64,000 nt of DNA, taken from positions 34,388-98,387 of the forward strand of contig NZ_JOCT01000028.1 of NCBI RefSeq assembly GCF_000717875.1, read 5' to 3'. The notes beneath the pieces were generated by a model that did no database searches, was not told the origin of the DNA, and worked only from the letters and a program-made list of their open reading frames with translations. How positions within the stretch are numbered: the stretch's first letter is position 1; each line of letters starts with the position of its first letter. The position numbers and the translations under genes were made by a program. Below, in pieces: positions 10,227-19,284 of the stretch. This stretch comes from Streptomyces sp. NRRL S-455. Its GTDB lineage: Bacteria; Actinomycetota; Actinomycetes; Streptomycetales; Streptomycetaceae.

Positions 10227-11487
10227 GATCCTCACCGCGGTGCTGCTGCTCGCCTTGAGCGCCGCCTGCGGCAGCCGCATCCCGGAGAGCGACTTCGAAC
10301 ACGACGGCCGTACACCACCGCCCCGCGACTCGGCGCCCCTGCGGGTCGGCATCATCGCGAGCGCCACCAGCCCGGTCGGCGGCAGCGCGTTCACCGGCCC
10401 GCGCGACGGCGCCAGGGCCTGGTTCGACCGGCTCAACGCACGCGGCGGCATCGACGGACGCCGCGTCGAGGTACGCACCTGCGACGACGGCGGCAGCGGC
10501 GTCGGCAACAACGAGTGCGTGCACCGGCTCGTCGAGGAGGACAAGGTCGTCGCCCTGGTCGCCACCACCGCTCTGGACTACGCCGGCGCCTCCCGCGTCT
10601 CCCGCGCACGCGTGCCCGACATCGGCGGCCAGCCCCTCGGCAGCGCCTACGACACCTACCCGCACCTCTACGGCATCTACGGCAGCCTCGCGCCCCGCGA
10701 CGGCACGACCGGCTGGGACGGCAAGCTGTACGGCGGCACCGAGGTCTACCGCTACTTCAAACGCGAGCACGGCGCCCGCACCGCCGCCGTCGTCTCCTAC
10801 AACCAGTCCGCATCCGCCGCCTACGCCCGGCTCGTCGAGCGGGGCCTGCGCGCCGAGGGATACGAAGTCGTCACCGAGCAGGTCGACTTCGCCCTGCCCA
10901 ACTTCCGCGCCGTCGCGGCCGATCTGAAGGAGCAGGGCGCCGACCTCGTGTTCGACGCCATCGACGGGCACGGCAACGCCCGGCTCTGCCAGGCCATGGA
11001 CGAGGTCGGCGCCGACCTCACCGCCAAGGTGACCAACGTGCAGAACTGGACGTCCACCGTCCCGGAGGCCTACAAGGACGCCCCGCGCTGCCGCAACGCC
11101 CTCTGGGCGACCGGCTCCAGCCGCAACTACGACGACACGGGCGATGCGGCCGTACGGGAGTTCCGCGAGGCGACGAAGGACCTGAGGACGCACTCCCAGT
11201 GGCAGCTGGAGGGGTGGGCGGCCGCACGGTGGTTCACGGACGCCGCGAAGTCCTGCGCCAGGACGGGCATCACGCGCGCGTGCGTCGACGCCTACATGAA
11301 CCGCAGCGAGGGATACACCGCCGGAGGACTGCTCCTGCCCGTCAGGTTCGAGCGGCTCCCCGAACCGCCGGAAACCAGCCGGACCTGCCTGTCGGTGGCC
11401 CGCTGGCGGGACGGCGAGGGCTGGGTCGCACAGGGGGACATGAACCGCACCTGCTTCGAGGTCCCCCAGTTGGCGTACGAGCCTTGA
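10201..11487 (+). CDS. LivK-like substrate-binding lipoprotein of the ABC transporter
   Basis: This is an extracellular type I periplasmic-binding-protein (Peripla_BP_6) solute receptor. A signal peptide ends in the lipobox LSAAC near residue 22. The mature domain begins LRVGIIASATSPVGGSAFTGPRDGARAW, the classical start of HAAT receptors, and continues with NARGGIDGRRVEVRTCDDGG and a C-terminal lobe ending near residue 428. It is divergent from the liv-type permease/ATPase operon (143-bp shared intergenic region), so it is the likely receptor for that importer. The ligand is unknown. Confidence 0.85.
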   Translation: MGRRSRAAEILTAVLLLALSAACGSRIPESDFEHDGRTPPPRDSAPLRVGIIASATSPVGGSAFTGPRDGARAWFDRLNARGGIDGRRVEVRTCDDGGSGVGNNECVHRLVEEDKVVALVATTALDYAGASRVSRARVPDIGGQPLGSAYDTYPHLYGIYGSLAPRDGTTGWDGKLYGGTEVYRYFKREHGARTAAVVSYNQSASAAYARLVERGLRAEGYEVVTEQVDFALPNFRAVAADLKEQGADLVFDAIDGHGNARLCQAMDEVGADLTAKVTNVQNWTSTVPEAYKDAPRCRNALWATGSSRNYDDTGDAAVREFREATKDLRTHSQWQLEGWAAARWFTDAAKSCARTGITRACVDAYMNRSEGYTAGGLLLPVRFERLPEPPETSRTCLSVARWRDGEGWVAQGDMNRTCFEVPQLAYEP

Positions 11488-11525
11488 GGACAGTGGCTGT
11501 CCGCAAGGGCTGGCAGACTCGCCCC

Positions 11526-12566
11526 ATGTTGGAGACCTCGGCACGCCTGCTGCGTCTGCTGTCCCTGCTCCAGGCCCACCGCGAGTGGTCCGGCGCCGAC
11601 CTGGCCGAGCGGCTCGGCGTCAGCGCCCGCACCCTGCGCCGGGACGTCGACCGGCTCCGCGGACTCGGCTACCCGGTCAACGCCAGCCCGGGCACGGGCG
11701 GTGGCTACCAGCTGGGCGCGGGCGCCGAGCTGCCGCCGCTGCTCCTGGACGACGACGAGGCCGTGGCCGTGGCGATCGGACTGCGTACGGCCGCCGGCCA
11801 GGGCATCGAGGGCATCGGTGAGACCTCCGTCCGGGCCCTCGCCAAACTGGAACAGGTCCTGCCCGGCCGGCTGCGTCGCCGTGTGGGCGCCCTCAACGCC
11901 TTCACGGTGCCGATGCTGCGCGGGCCCGTGCCCGACGCCGTCGACCCGGGCGTGCTGACCGAACTCGCCCACCTCTGCCGGGACGCCGAGCGGCTGCGCT
12001 TCGAGTACCGCGGCCACGACGGCACCGTCAGCCGCCGCAGCGTCGAACCGCACCGCCTGGTGTGCACCGAGCGCCGCTGGTACCTGGTCGCCTGGGACCT
12101 CGACCGGGAGGACTGGCGCACCTTCCGCGTCGACCGGATCACGCCCAAGCCACCGCACGGCCCGCGCTTCGTTCCGCGCGAGCCTCCCGCCGAGGACCTG
12201 GCCGCCTACGTCTCCCAGGGCGTCTCCACCCGCGTGTACGCCACCCACGCCGTCGTACGGATCCTGGCGCCCCTGGAGGAGGCAGCCGCCCACATCTCGC
12301 CCACCGCCGGGATGCTGGAGGCCGAGGGCCCGGACAGCTGCCTGCTGCGCTGCGGCGCCGGAAGCCTCGACGTGATGGTGATCCACATCGTGATGCTCGG
12401 CTTCGATTTCGAGGTGCTGGAACCGGTGGAGTTGATCGACGCGGTCAGGAGGACTCGCGACCGGCTTGATGGGGCTTTGGCTCGGGCTGGGCAGTCACCG
12501 CCGCGTACTGCGGATGGTGCAGGTCGAACGCCGGCGACTCCGACCGGATCCGGGGCAGCGTCGTGA
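11526..12566 (+). CDS. WYL-domain transcriptional regulator
   Basis: This is a DeoR-like helix-turn-helix protein (residues about 1-65; helix [20 protein letters not shown]) joined to a WYL ligand-binding domain (about 140-310; [23 protein letters not shown]). Members of this class respond to nucleic-acid or small-molecule ligands. The ATG at 11526 is the natural start; the open frame extends far upstream only because it is a shadow of the receptor gene. The last 122 bases overlap the 3' end of the convergent cytochrome oxidase gene. The final roughly 40 residues are Pro/Ala/Thr-rich and are probably dispensable. The target genes are unknown. Confidence 0.85.
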   Translation: MLETSARLLRLLSLLQAHREWSGADLAERLGVSARTLRRDVDRLRGLGYPVNASPGTGGGYQLGAGAELPPLLLDDDEAVAVAIGLRTAAGQGIEGIGETSVRALAKLEQVLPGRLRRRVGALNAFTVPMLRGPVPDAVDPGVLTELAHLCRDAERLRFEYRGHDGTVSRRSVEPHRLVCTERRWYLVAWDLDREDWRTFRVDRITPKPPHGPRFVPREPPAEDLAAYVSQGVSTRVYATHAVVRILAPLEEAAAHISPTAGMLEAEGPDSCLLRCGAGSLDVMVIHIVMLGFDFEVLEPVELIDAVRRTRDRLDGALARAGQSPPRTADGAGRTPATPTGSGAAS

Positions 12567-14136
12567 AGTTGTGCCGGGGCGGCGGGCACGAGGTCGCCCA
12601 CTCCAGCGAACGCCCGAAGCCCCAGGGGTCGTCGACCTCCACCTTCCGGCCGTATCTGGCGGTCTTCCACACGTTGTAGAGGAACGGCAGCGTCGACATG
12701 CCGAGCAGGAACGCGCCGATCGTCGAGACGGTGTTGAGCGCGGTGAAGCCGTCCGCGGCGAGATAGTCCGCGTACCGGCGGGGCATGCCCTCGGCGCCCA
12801 GCCAGTGCTGCACCAGGAACGTGGTGTGGAAGCCGGTGAACAGCGTCCAGAACTGGATCTTGCCGAGCCGTTCGTCGAGCATCTTCCCGGTGAACTTGGG
12901 CCACCAGAAGTAGAAGCCCGCGAAGATCGCGAAGACGACCGTGCCGAAGACGACGTAGTGGAAGTGCGCGACCACGAAGTACGTGTCCGTCACATGGAAG
13001 TCCATCGGCGGCGACGCCAGGATCACCCCGGTCAGCCCGCCGAACAGGAACGTCACCAGGAAGCCCGTCGCCCACAGCATGGGCGTCTCGAAGGACAGCG
13101 AGCCCTTGAGCATGGTGCCGGTCCAGTTGAAGAACTTCACCCCCGTCGGCACCGCGATCAGGAAGCTCATGAGGGAGAAGAACGGCAGCAGCACCGCGCT
13201 CGTGGCGAACATGTGGTGCGCCCACACGATCATCGACAGGCCGGTGATCGCCATCGTCGCCCCGACCAGCGTCAGATAGCCGAACATCGGCTTGCGGCTG
13301 AAGACCGGGATGATCTCCGTGATGATCCCGAAGAACGGCAGCGCGATGATGTACACCTCGGGATGCCCGAAGAACCAGAACAGGTGCTGCCAGAGGATCG
13401 CCCCACCGTTGGCCGCGTCGAAGACCTGCGAGCCGAACCGCCGGTCCGCCTCCAGCACCAGCAGCGCCGCCGCCAGCACCGGGAACGCCATGAGGATCAT
13501 GATCGACGTGAACAGCGTGTTCCAGACGAAGATCGGCATCCGGAACATCGTCATGCCGGGGGCACGCATCCCGATGATGGTGGTGATGAAGTTGACCGCG
13601 CCCAGGATCGTGCCGAAGCCGGACAGCGCCAGTCCCATGATCCACAGATCGGCCCCGATCCCCGGCGTGCGCTCCGCGCTGTTGAGCGGGGCGTAGGCGG
13701 TCCAGCCGAAGTCCGCCGGCCCCGAGGGCACCAGCAGTGAGCCCAGCACGATCACCCCGCCGAACAGGAACAGCCAGTACGAGAGCATGTTCAGCCGTGG
13801 GAAGGCGACGTCGGGGGCGCCGATCTGCAACGGCATCAACTCGTTCGCGAAGCCCGCGAAGGTCGGCGTCGCGAACAGCAGCAGCATGATCGTGCCGTGC
13901 AGCGTGAACGCCTGGTTGAACTGCTCGTTGTCGATGATCTGCAGCCCGGGCCGGGCCAGCTCGGCCCGCATCAGCAGCGCCATCGCACCGCCTACCAGGA
14001 AGAACACGAACGACGTGATCAGGTAGAGGTGACCGATCTTCTTGTGGTCCGTCGTGGTGAGCCAGTCGACCACCACCCGCCCGTGCTGCTTCCTCGGCAC
14101 GGGCCGCACCGTCGCCTGTACGGTCTGCGTCCCCAT
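12445..14136 (-). CDS. ctaD: Cytochrome c oxidase subunit I
   Basis: This is the catalytic subunit of the aa3-type terminal oxidase, with twelve predicted membrane helices. The haem and copper ligands are visible: His in [11 protein letters not shown], the CuB His-Tyr pair in [12 protein letters not shown], the HH pair in [10 protein letters not shown], and the haem-a/a3 His pair in [11 protein letters not shown]. The ATG at 14136 gives 563 residues, near the family length; the longer upstream frame lacks support. The gene stands alone, without ctaC, ctaE or qcr genes. It may therefore be a second copy besides the main ctaCDE cluster, which is inference. Its 3' end overlaps the WYL regulator. 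Confidence 0.95.
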   Translation of the reverse strand: MGTQTVQATVRPVPRKQHGRVVVDWLTTTDHKKIGHLYLITSFVFFLVGGAMALLMRAELARPGLQIIDNEQFNQAFTLHGTIMLLLFATPTFAGFANELMPLQIGAPDVAFPRLNMLSYWLFLFGGVIVLGSLLVPSGPADFGWTAYAPLNSAERTPGIGADLWIMGLALSGFGTILGAVNFITTIIGMRAPGMTMFRMPIFVWNTLFTSIMILMAFPVLAAALLVLEADRRFGSQVFDAANGGAILWQHLFWFFGHPEVYIIALPFFGIITEIIPVFSRKPMFGYLTLVGATMAITGLSMIVWAHHMFATSAVLLPFFSLMSFLIAVPTGVKFFNWTGTMLKGSLSFETPMLWATGFLVTFLFGGLTGVILASPPMDFHVTDTYFVVAHFHYVVFGTVVFAIFAGFYFWWPKFTGKMLDERLGKIQFWTLFTGFHTTFLVQHWLGAEGMPRRYADYLAADGFTALNTVSTIGAFLLGMSTLPFLYNVWKTARYGRKVEVDDPWGFGRSLEWATSCPPPRHNFTTLPRIRSESPAFDLHHPQYAAVTAQPEPKPHQAGRESS

Positions 14137-14536
14137 CGCTCGCTCGCCCCTTCGCTCATCGCGTACCGGGTCCGCCGAAGCCCGCGCCACCGTCCCCGCG
14201 AGCCCACGCCATGATGCGCGCGGCACAGCTCGCTCCGACAGGGCGCGTACCGGCCTCTTCACGCCGAAGCCATGCATTTCCCGTGCGGCGTCGGCTGCGC
14301 GGACCCGGACCGGCGCCGGAATGGAACGGGCCCGGAGGCGCTTCTTCCGGAACTTTCCGCCGGGCTTTTCCCATGGGGTCACAGGACACGCTGAATTCCC
14401 GATGGAATGACTGCGGAAGGCCTACGGAACCGCTCGTCCGTGTGACGGACAGCGCCCGAAACTCCGGTCGCGATCTTGTGACAGAAGCGTGACAGGAGGG
14501 GGACAGGGAAGGAACAGAGGGGAGTAGCGTGGCGGC
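14137..14536. other. 400-bp intergenic region between ctaD and the small inhibitor gene
   Basis: This is the divergent promoter region for ctaD (minus) and the small plus-strand gene. Base composition falls toward 14400-14530 (for example GATCTTGTGACAGAAGCG), as expected for promoters. I see no confident -35/-10 pair, operator or RNA gene. Confidence 0.4.
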
Positions 14537-14746
14537 ATGGCACCGACACCTTCCGCGGAACCCGACGACACTCCGGACAGCTATGTCGGCCTGGAGGCCG
14601 GCCGGGCCGAACACCTCGCGCGTGAGCGCGGCTGGTCGACGGTGCGCTCACTGCCGCCGGGGGCGATCATCACCATGGAGTACCGCGTGGGCCGGCTGAA
14701 CTTCGAGGTGAAGGGCGGCCGGGTGGCGCGGGCCTGGAAGGGCTGA
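14537..14746 (+). CDS. Small I78-type peptidase-inhibitor-like protein (69 aa)
   Basis: The C-terminal core (MEYRVGRLNFEVKGGRVARAWKG) resembles the peptidase inhibitor I78 family, in which a short loop inserts into serine protease active sites. The middle has the usual AEHLARERGWSTVRSLPPGA. There is no signal peptide, so it would act in the cytoplasm unless exported otherwise. A perfect hairpin terminator follows. The window encodes three serine proteases, but all are exported, so they are unlikely targets. The assignment rests on pattern similarity only. Confidence 0.7.
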   Translation: MAPTPSAEPDDTPDSYVGLEAGRAEHLARERGWSTVRSLPPGAIITMEYRVGRLNFEVKGGRVARAWKG

Positions 14747-14752
14747 GAGCGG

Positions 14753-14790
14753 GCGACGGCCCCGGTTCCGAGTGGGACCGGGGCCGTCGC
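14753..14790. terminator. Perfect 14-bp hairpin terminator
   Basis: Inverted arms 14753-14766 and 14777-14790 lie between the I78-type gene and the convergent PAP2 phosphatase gene, and can serve both. Confidence 0.8.
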
Positions 14791-14833
14791 CGTGCCGGGG
14801 AGCGCGCACCCCGGCCCTCGCCGTCCGGTGTGG

Positions 14834-15835
14834 TCAGCCGCCCGTCAGGGGGCGCGTCGTGGAGGACGAGCCACGCGGGTGCCGCTCCGAGTGCGGCGGG
14901 CGGCGGCTGCCGACCGGGGTGGTCGGCGTGCGCTCCGAGCGGGCTGTGTGCGGGCCCGGCGCAAGGTAGGCCGGGGCCCGGGGCGAGCGGGCCGTGACGT
15001 CGTCCAGGTCGGTCGGCAGTGGCGTGACCACCACGGGCGGCGCGCTGACCGGGGCGGGAGCCGGCGCCGTACGGCCCCGGCGGGCCCGCCGGCGCTCGCG
15101 CAGGTCGAAGATCACGGCCTCGGAGCGGGCGATCAACGGCTCGAACCACGGCAGGGCGAGCAGGATCAGCAGGCCCGCGGCCCAGCCCAGGAGCACATCG
15201 CTCAGCCAGTGCGTACCGAGGTAGACGGTGGCCATCCCGACGCCGAGCGAGGTCACGGCGGAGACGGCGGACAGCCAGCGGCGCGCTCTCGGAGTCGAGG
15301 CCATATAGGCCAGGATTCCCCAGGTCACCACGGCGTTGGCGGTGTGACCGCTCGGAAATATATCGCCGCCGCGCCACATCTCGTTCGAGCCGATCACGGT
15401 CGCGTAGTGCGGCCCCAGGCGGCCCATGCCGTACTTGGCGGCGCCGACCGTGACGTTCAGCAGCAGCAGCGAGACGCCGAGGGCGAGCAGGGGGCGCAGG
15501 GTGTGCTGCCGCCAGGAGCGCCAGCCCAGCCAGGCCGCGACCATCACGGCGGTCGGGCCGCGCTGGCCGAGGACCACGTAGTAGTCGACGAACCAGTGGA
15601 TCTCCGACCACTGCTGGTACGGCCGGAAGAACATGACCTGCCAGTCGAGCCGGACAAGCCAGGACGTGATCACCACGGCCCACACGATCGCGCCGTAGAA
15701 GGCCAGGGTCGCCGCCAACAGCACGATGCGGTGCCTGCTCATCTTCGGCTCATCGATGAGGGCCGGTCGTTCCGGCTCACGATCCAGCCGGGCGAACACC
15801 CGGTCCAGACGGGTGAGCTTCGGTTCGTTACGCAC
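14834..15835 (-). CDS. PAP2-family membrane phosphatase
   Basis: This is a polytopic membrane protein with an acid-phosphatase/vanadium-haloperoxidase fold, likely acting on lipid phosphates or prenyl pyrophosphates. Conserved blocks are KYGMGRLGPHY, the PSGHTANAVVTWG motif and GTHWLSDVLLGWAAG (His and Asp positions). About six membrane helices are followed by a 90-residue Pro/Arg-rich cytoplasmic tail. The GTG at 15835 is chosen because homologues begin RNEPKLTRLDRVFARLD. A TAACGT box ending 7 bases before it and the lack of a ribosome site suggest a leaderless transcript. The substrate is unknown. Confidence 0.82.
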   Translation of the reverse strand: MRNEPKLTRLDRVFARLDREPERPALIDEPKMSRHRIVLLAATLAFYGAIVWAVVITSWLVRLDWQVMFFRPYQQWSEIHWFVDYYVVLGQRGPTAVMVAAWLGWRSWRQHTLRPLLALGVSLLLLNVTVGAAKYGMGRLGPHYATVIGSNEMWRGGDIFPSGHTANAVVTWGILAYMASTPRARRWLSAVSAVTSLGVGMATVYLGTHWLSDVLLGWAAGLLILLALPWFEPLIARSEAVIFDLRERRRARRGRTAPAPAPVSAPPVVVTPLPTDLDDVTARSPRAPAYLAPGPHTARSERTPTTPVGSRRPPHSERHPRGSSSTTRPLTGG

Positions 15836-16062
15836 CCAATCGACGTTACAGCGAGTGAGCTCAGTTCCCTGTCGAATCAACGGCTTTGTGATGACGATGT
15901 GATGTGGGATTCCTCTCAGGGGGAGGTTTATTTCCAGCGAATCTGTAATCGCCGGGCGCTGCGGCCTTCAATTCCTTTGATCATTCCGGATGCGGGTTTT
16001 GGTGTGCTTTTGAATTCGTTCACCCGGGCATGGCGCGGAATTCCCCCGGCGCTCACAGCGGG
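15836..16062. other. Low-GC intergenic region
   Basis: This 227-bp stretch holds the PAP2 promoter (TAACGT at about 15843-15848 on the minus strand). An unusually AT-rich segment (GAGGTTTATTTCCAGCGAAT and the next 70 bases) lies downstream of the mannosyltransferase stop. No gene or clear hairpin is seen. Confidence 0.35.
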
Positions 16063-17232
16063 TCAGGGCGGACCGGAGCCGTTCAGCCAGAACGCCCCGT
16101 ACCCCGCCGAGAGGACGGCCACGGAGCCGAGCACCAGTGCTGACCTGCGTGAACGCAGCCGGGCCAGAGCCAGGGCGAGAGGCAGCAGCAGCGGGAAGGC
16201 GGGCAGCAGCAGGCGCGGTTTCGAGCCGAAGTAGCTCGACGCGCAGAGCGCGAGCGCGGTCACGACGCCGGTGTAGACCAGCAGCGGAAGCGGCTGGCGC
16301 TGACGTACTCCGACCCCATACAGCCATACGACTGACGCGACCCCGAGGATCAGCCCCACGCCGGCCGGAACCGACGAGATCGACGTGAACTTTTCGCCGA
16401 CGAACCGGGCGAACGCGTAGCCCCCGTCGAACCCGTTGCGCCATCCGGCCTGTACGTCGAGATAGCCGAGTGGACCCTCGCCGGTGCGGTGACCGACCCA
16501 CAGGACGTATCCGGCGGTGCCGAGGGGTGCCAGCAGCATGCCGAGGACGCGGCGGGCGCCGGGGCCCGGGCCGGGCGTGCTGCCCGCGCGCCGGTCCCGT
16601 GCGAAGGAGTCGATGGCCGCCACCCACACCGCCGCGGCCACCGCCATCCCCACCGGGCGGGTCAGACCCGCCAGCAGGGCCAGGGAGCCCGCGGCCACCC
16701 AGCGGCCGGTGAGCACCGCGTACAGCGCCCACGCGGCGAGCGCCGTGAACAGGGACTCGCTGTACGCCATCGACTGCACGATCCCGACCGGGAGCACGGC
16801 CCACAGCAGCACCGCGCACACCCCGGCCCGGTGGCCGTACACATGGTCAGCGACCGCGAAGATCCCCCAGGCCGCGGCGATCGAGGCACACAGGCTGACG
16901 ACGAAACCGCCGTCCGCGTACGACAGCGGGGACACCGCCGCCAGCAGCCGCTCCAGCCAGGGCAGGAGCGGGAAGAACGCGAGGTTCGAGTGCACGTCCC
17001 CGTTCGGCAGGCGCACCTCGTAGCCGTAGCCGAGTTCGGCGACCCTGGTGTACCAGAGCGCGTCCCAGCGAGCCGTCAGCAGCGTGTACGCGCTCTTGTC
17101 CCGTGCCGCGCTCCACAGGGCCAGGGCGATGAGGCCCAGGACGCGGACGGTCGCGTACCCGAGGAGCGCCGGGGCGGCCCGGCGCAGCGCCCCGGCGCGG
17201 GACGGAGCCGCGCGCGTCTCAAGATCGGTCAC
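16063..17232 (-). CDS. PIG-V-like integral membrane mannosyltransferase
   Basis: This polytopic protein has about ten membrane segments and resembles the PIG-V/GT-C glycosyltransferases, which use polyprenyl-phosphate sugars at the outer membrane face. The first loop carries LTARWDALWYTRVAELGY, the RWD-WY motif characteristic of this group, and FFPLLPWLERL follows. The GTG at 17232 (TDLETRAAPSRAG...) is chosen; the longer frame to 17313 is Pro/Arg-rich and unconvincing. The acceptor is unknown. The neighbouring PAP2 phosphatase could recycle lipid-phosphate carriers, but the genes are separated by 227 bp. Confidence 0.78.
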   Translation of the reverse strand: MTDLETRAAPSRAGALRRAAPALLGYATVRVLGLIALALWSAARDKSAYTLLTARWDALWYTRVAELGYGYEVRLPNGDVHSNLAFFPLLPWLERLLAAVSPLSYADGGFVVSLCASIAAAWGIFAVADHVYGHRAGVCAVLLWAVLPVGIVQSMAYSESLFTALAAWALYAVLTGRWVAAGSLALLAGLTRPVGMAVAAAVWVAAIDSFARDRRAGSTPGPGPGARRVLGMLLAPLGTAGYVLWVGHRTGEGPLGYLDVQAGWRNGFDGGYAFARFVGEKFTSISSVPAGVGLILGVASVVWLYGVGVRQRQPLPLLVYTGVVTALALCASSYFGSKPRLLLPAFPLLLPLALALARLRSRRSALVLGSVAVLSAGYGAFWLNGSGPP

Positions 17233-17493
17233 GGGCCCGATTATCGACCGGCGCCGGAACCGCCCGGCCGGCCGGGGCGTGGTCGAGGGGGGAGGAAGTG
17301 GCGTACACCACATCGTTCCGCCGGACGGGTGAGAGGTCTGCCACTAGGCTCCGTCACGGACTCGCGTACTCTGACGTGTCACTCGCTTTTCGTTTGCGCG
17401 GGCCGGAGACCACCGCTTCTCTCCGGCCGAGTCGCGGGGGCGTCCCCACACCCCGTGAGCCCGCCGATCGCGAGACATCTGGGAGGTACGTGC

Positions 17494-19095
17494 ATGTCCG
17501 GGACGACCACGGCCGGCGCCGCGCTGCGCCGTCGGGCGGCCGGGGCCGGTGCCAACCGCTGGGTGGTTCTCGTCGTCCTCTGCGTCAGCCTGCTGCTGGT
17601 CGCCGTCGACGCCACCGTGCTGCACGTGGCGGTCCCCGCCGTCACGGAGGACCTGAGGCCCGGCGGGATCGAGCTGCTCTGGATCGTCGACGTCTACCCG
17701 CTGGTCTGCGCCTCGCTGCTGATCCTGTTCGGCACGCTGGGCGACCGCGTCGGCCGCAGACGGATCCTGCTCCTCGGGTACGCGCTGTTCGGCGTCGCCT
17801 CCGCCATGGCGGCCCTGGCCGACAACGCCCAGGTGCTCATCGCGGCGCGGGCGCTGCTCGGCGTGGGCGGCGCGATGATCATGCCCGCGACCTTGTCGAT
17901 CCTGCGGCAGGTCTTCCCGGACCGGCGCGAGCGGGCGCTCGCCATCGGCATCTGGAGCGCCGTGGCCGCTGTGGGCGCGGCGGTGGGGCCGCTGCTCGGC
18001 GGCTTCCTCCTGGAGCACTTCTGGTGGGGCTCCGTCTTCCTCGTCAACATTCCGTTGATGCTGGTCAGTCTCCCGGTCGGACGGCTGCTGCTGCCCGAGT
18101 CGAAGGGCGATGGCACCGGCCCCTGGGACGTCGTCGGTGCGCTGATGGCGGCGGCCGGGCTGTTCGGTGTGGTGCTGGGCGTCAAGCGGCTCGGGGGCGG
18201 GGAGCCGGTGTGGAGCATGTTCACCCTGCTGCCGCTGGTGCTGGGCGTGGCACTGCTGGCCGGCTTCGTACGACGGCAGCGGCGGCGGGCGCAGCCGCTG
18301 GTGGATCTGAAGATGTTCGCGCGGCCGGCGTTCAGTACGTCCGTCGGGTGCATCGTGCTGGCGATGCTCGCGCTGGTCGGTCTGGAACTGATCGCGGCGC
18401 AGTACCTCCAGCTGGTGCTCGGGCTGTCTCCGCTGGAGACGGGGCTGCGGCTGCTGCCGCTGACCTTCGCCGCGATGGCGGCCGGGCTGGCGGGGGCGCG
18501 CATGCTGCGGCGGTTCGGGCCTCGGCGGATGGTGTGCGCCGGGTTCTGCCTCACCGCTTTCGCTGTCCTGCTTCTGACGGCGATGGGCCGGACGGACGAG
18601 TGCGCGCTGATGCTCGCCTCGTTCGTGCTGCTCGGCTTCGGGCTGGAGACGACGCTGTTCGGGGCGTACGAGTCGATGCTGAGCGAGGCGCCGCCGGAGC
18701 AGGCCGGTGGGGCGGCGGCGATCGGGGAGACGTCGTACCAGCTCGGTGCGGGGATCGGGATCGCCCTGCTCGGCAGCGTGATGAACGCCGCGTACGCGCC
18801 GGGGCTGTCGCGCGTACCGGGCGTTCCGGAGTCCGCCTCCTCCTCGGCGGGGCATTCGCTGGGGGAGGCGTACGAGGTCGCCGCGCAGCTGGGCGGGACT
18901 GCCGGAGCCGCTCTGCGGCACGCCGCCCGGGACGCGTTCGTGCACGGGCTGCATGTGACGTTGCTGGTGAGTGCCGGGTTGCTGCTGCTGGGGGCGGTGA
19001 TCGCGCTGCGGTTGCCGCGGGCGATGCAGTGCGAGGCGGGGCCGGTGGAGGTGCCCGCGCAAAGGGACGCGGAGGAGTCGCGCGTCTCGGTGTGA
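17494..19095 (+). CDS. DHA2-type MFS multidrug exporter (14 TM)
   Basis: This is a drug:proton antiporter of the EmrB/QacA/SmvA type. Motif A is visible as GTLGDRVGRRRILLLG, preceded by an acidic TM1 motif (VAVDATVLHVAVPAV), and motif C as GIWSAVAAVGAAVGPLLGG. The 533-residue length and 14 hydrophobic segments fit DHA2. The ATG at 17494 has a GGGAGGT site. No TetR repressor is adjacent, which is unusual for this class. The substrate is unknown. Confidence 0.85.
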   Translation: MSGTTTAGAALRRRAAGAGANRWVVLVVLCVSLLLVAVDATVLHVAVPAVTEDLRPGGIELLWIVDVYPLVCASLLILFGTLGDRVGRRRILLLGYALFGVASAMAALADNAQVLIAARALLGVGGAMIMPATLSILRQVFPDRRERALAIGIWSAVAAVGAAVGPLLGGFLLEHFWWGSVFLVNIPLMLVSLPVGRLLLPESKGDGTGPWDVVGALMAAAGLFGVVLGVKRLGGGEPVWSMFTLLPLVLGVALLAGFVRRQRRRAQPLVDLKMFARPAFSTSVGCIVLAMLALVGLELIAAQYLQLVLGLSPLETGLRLLPLTFAAMAAGLAGARMLRRFGPRRMVCAGFCLTAFAVLLLTAMGRTDECALMLASFVLLGFGLETTLFGAYESMLSEAPPEQAGGAAAIGETSYQLGAGIGIALLGSVMNAAYAPGLSRVPGVPESASSSAGHSLGEAYEVAAQLGGTAGAALRHAARDAFVHGLHVTLLVSAGLLLLGAVIALRLPRAMQCEAGPVEVPAQRDAEESRVSV

Positions 19096-19179
19096 GTCGC
19101 CCACCCGCGCACCACCCGTAACCGTTCGAGTGAAGGGTCGAGGTCACCACTGGGTGGTGCCGCCCGACGCCGCGCCGTT

Positions 19180-19217
19180 GGCGGCTTGCGGTGGTGGAGC
19201 GGCGGCTTGGGGTGGTG
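19180..19217 (+). repeat. Short tandem direct repeat, period 21
   Basis: GGCGGCTTG(C/G)GGTGGTG occurs at 19180-19196 and again at 19201-19217, just upstream of the gcdH-like promoter. Its role is unknown. Confidence 0.5.
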
Positions 19218-19245
19218 CGTGGGCGGGCCGAGGCCGTAGCGTCTG

Positions 19246-19260
19246 ACTAGCGCTGCTAGT
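19246..19260. promoter_or_regulatory. Operator-like palindrome upstream of the acyl-CoA dehydrogenase
   Basis: ACTAGC-GCT-GCTAGT is a perfect 6-bp-arm inverted repeat 24 bases before the ATG at 19285. A TAGCGT -10-like box (19237-19242) lies just upstream, so a bound TetR-type repressor would cover the transcription start. No repressor gene is adjacent. Confidence 0.45.
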
Positions 19261-19284
19261 TAAAGAGTCTCGGAGGGTGTCAAG

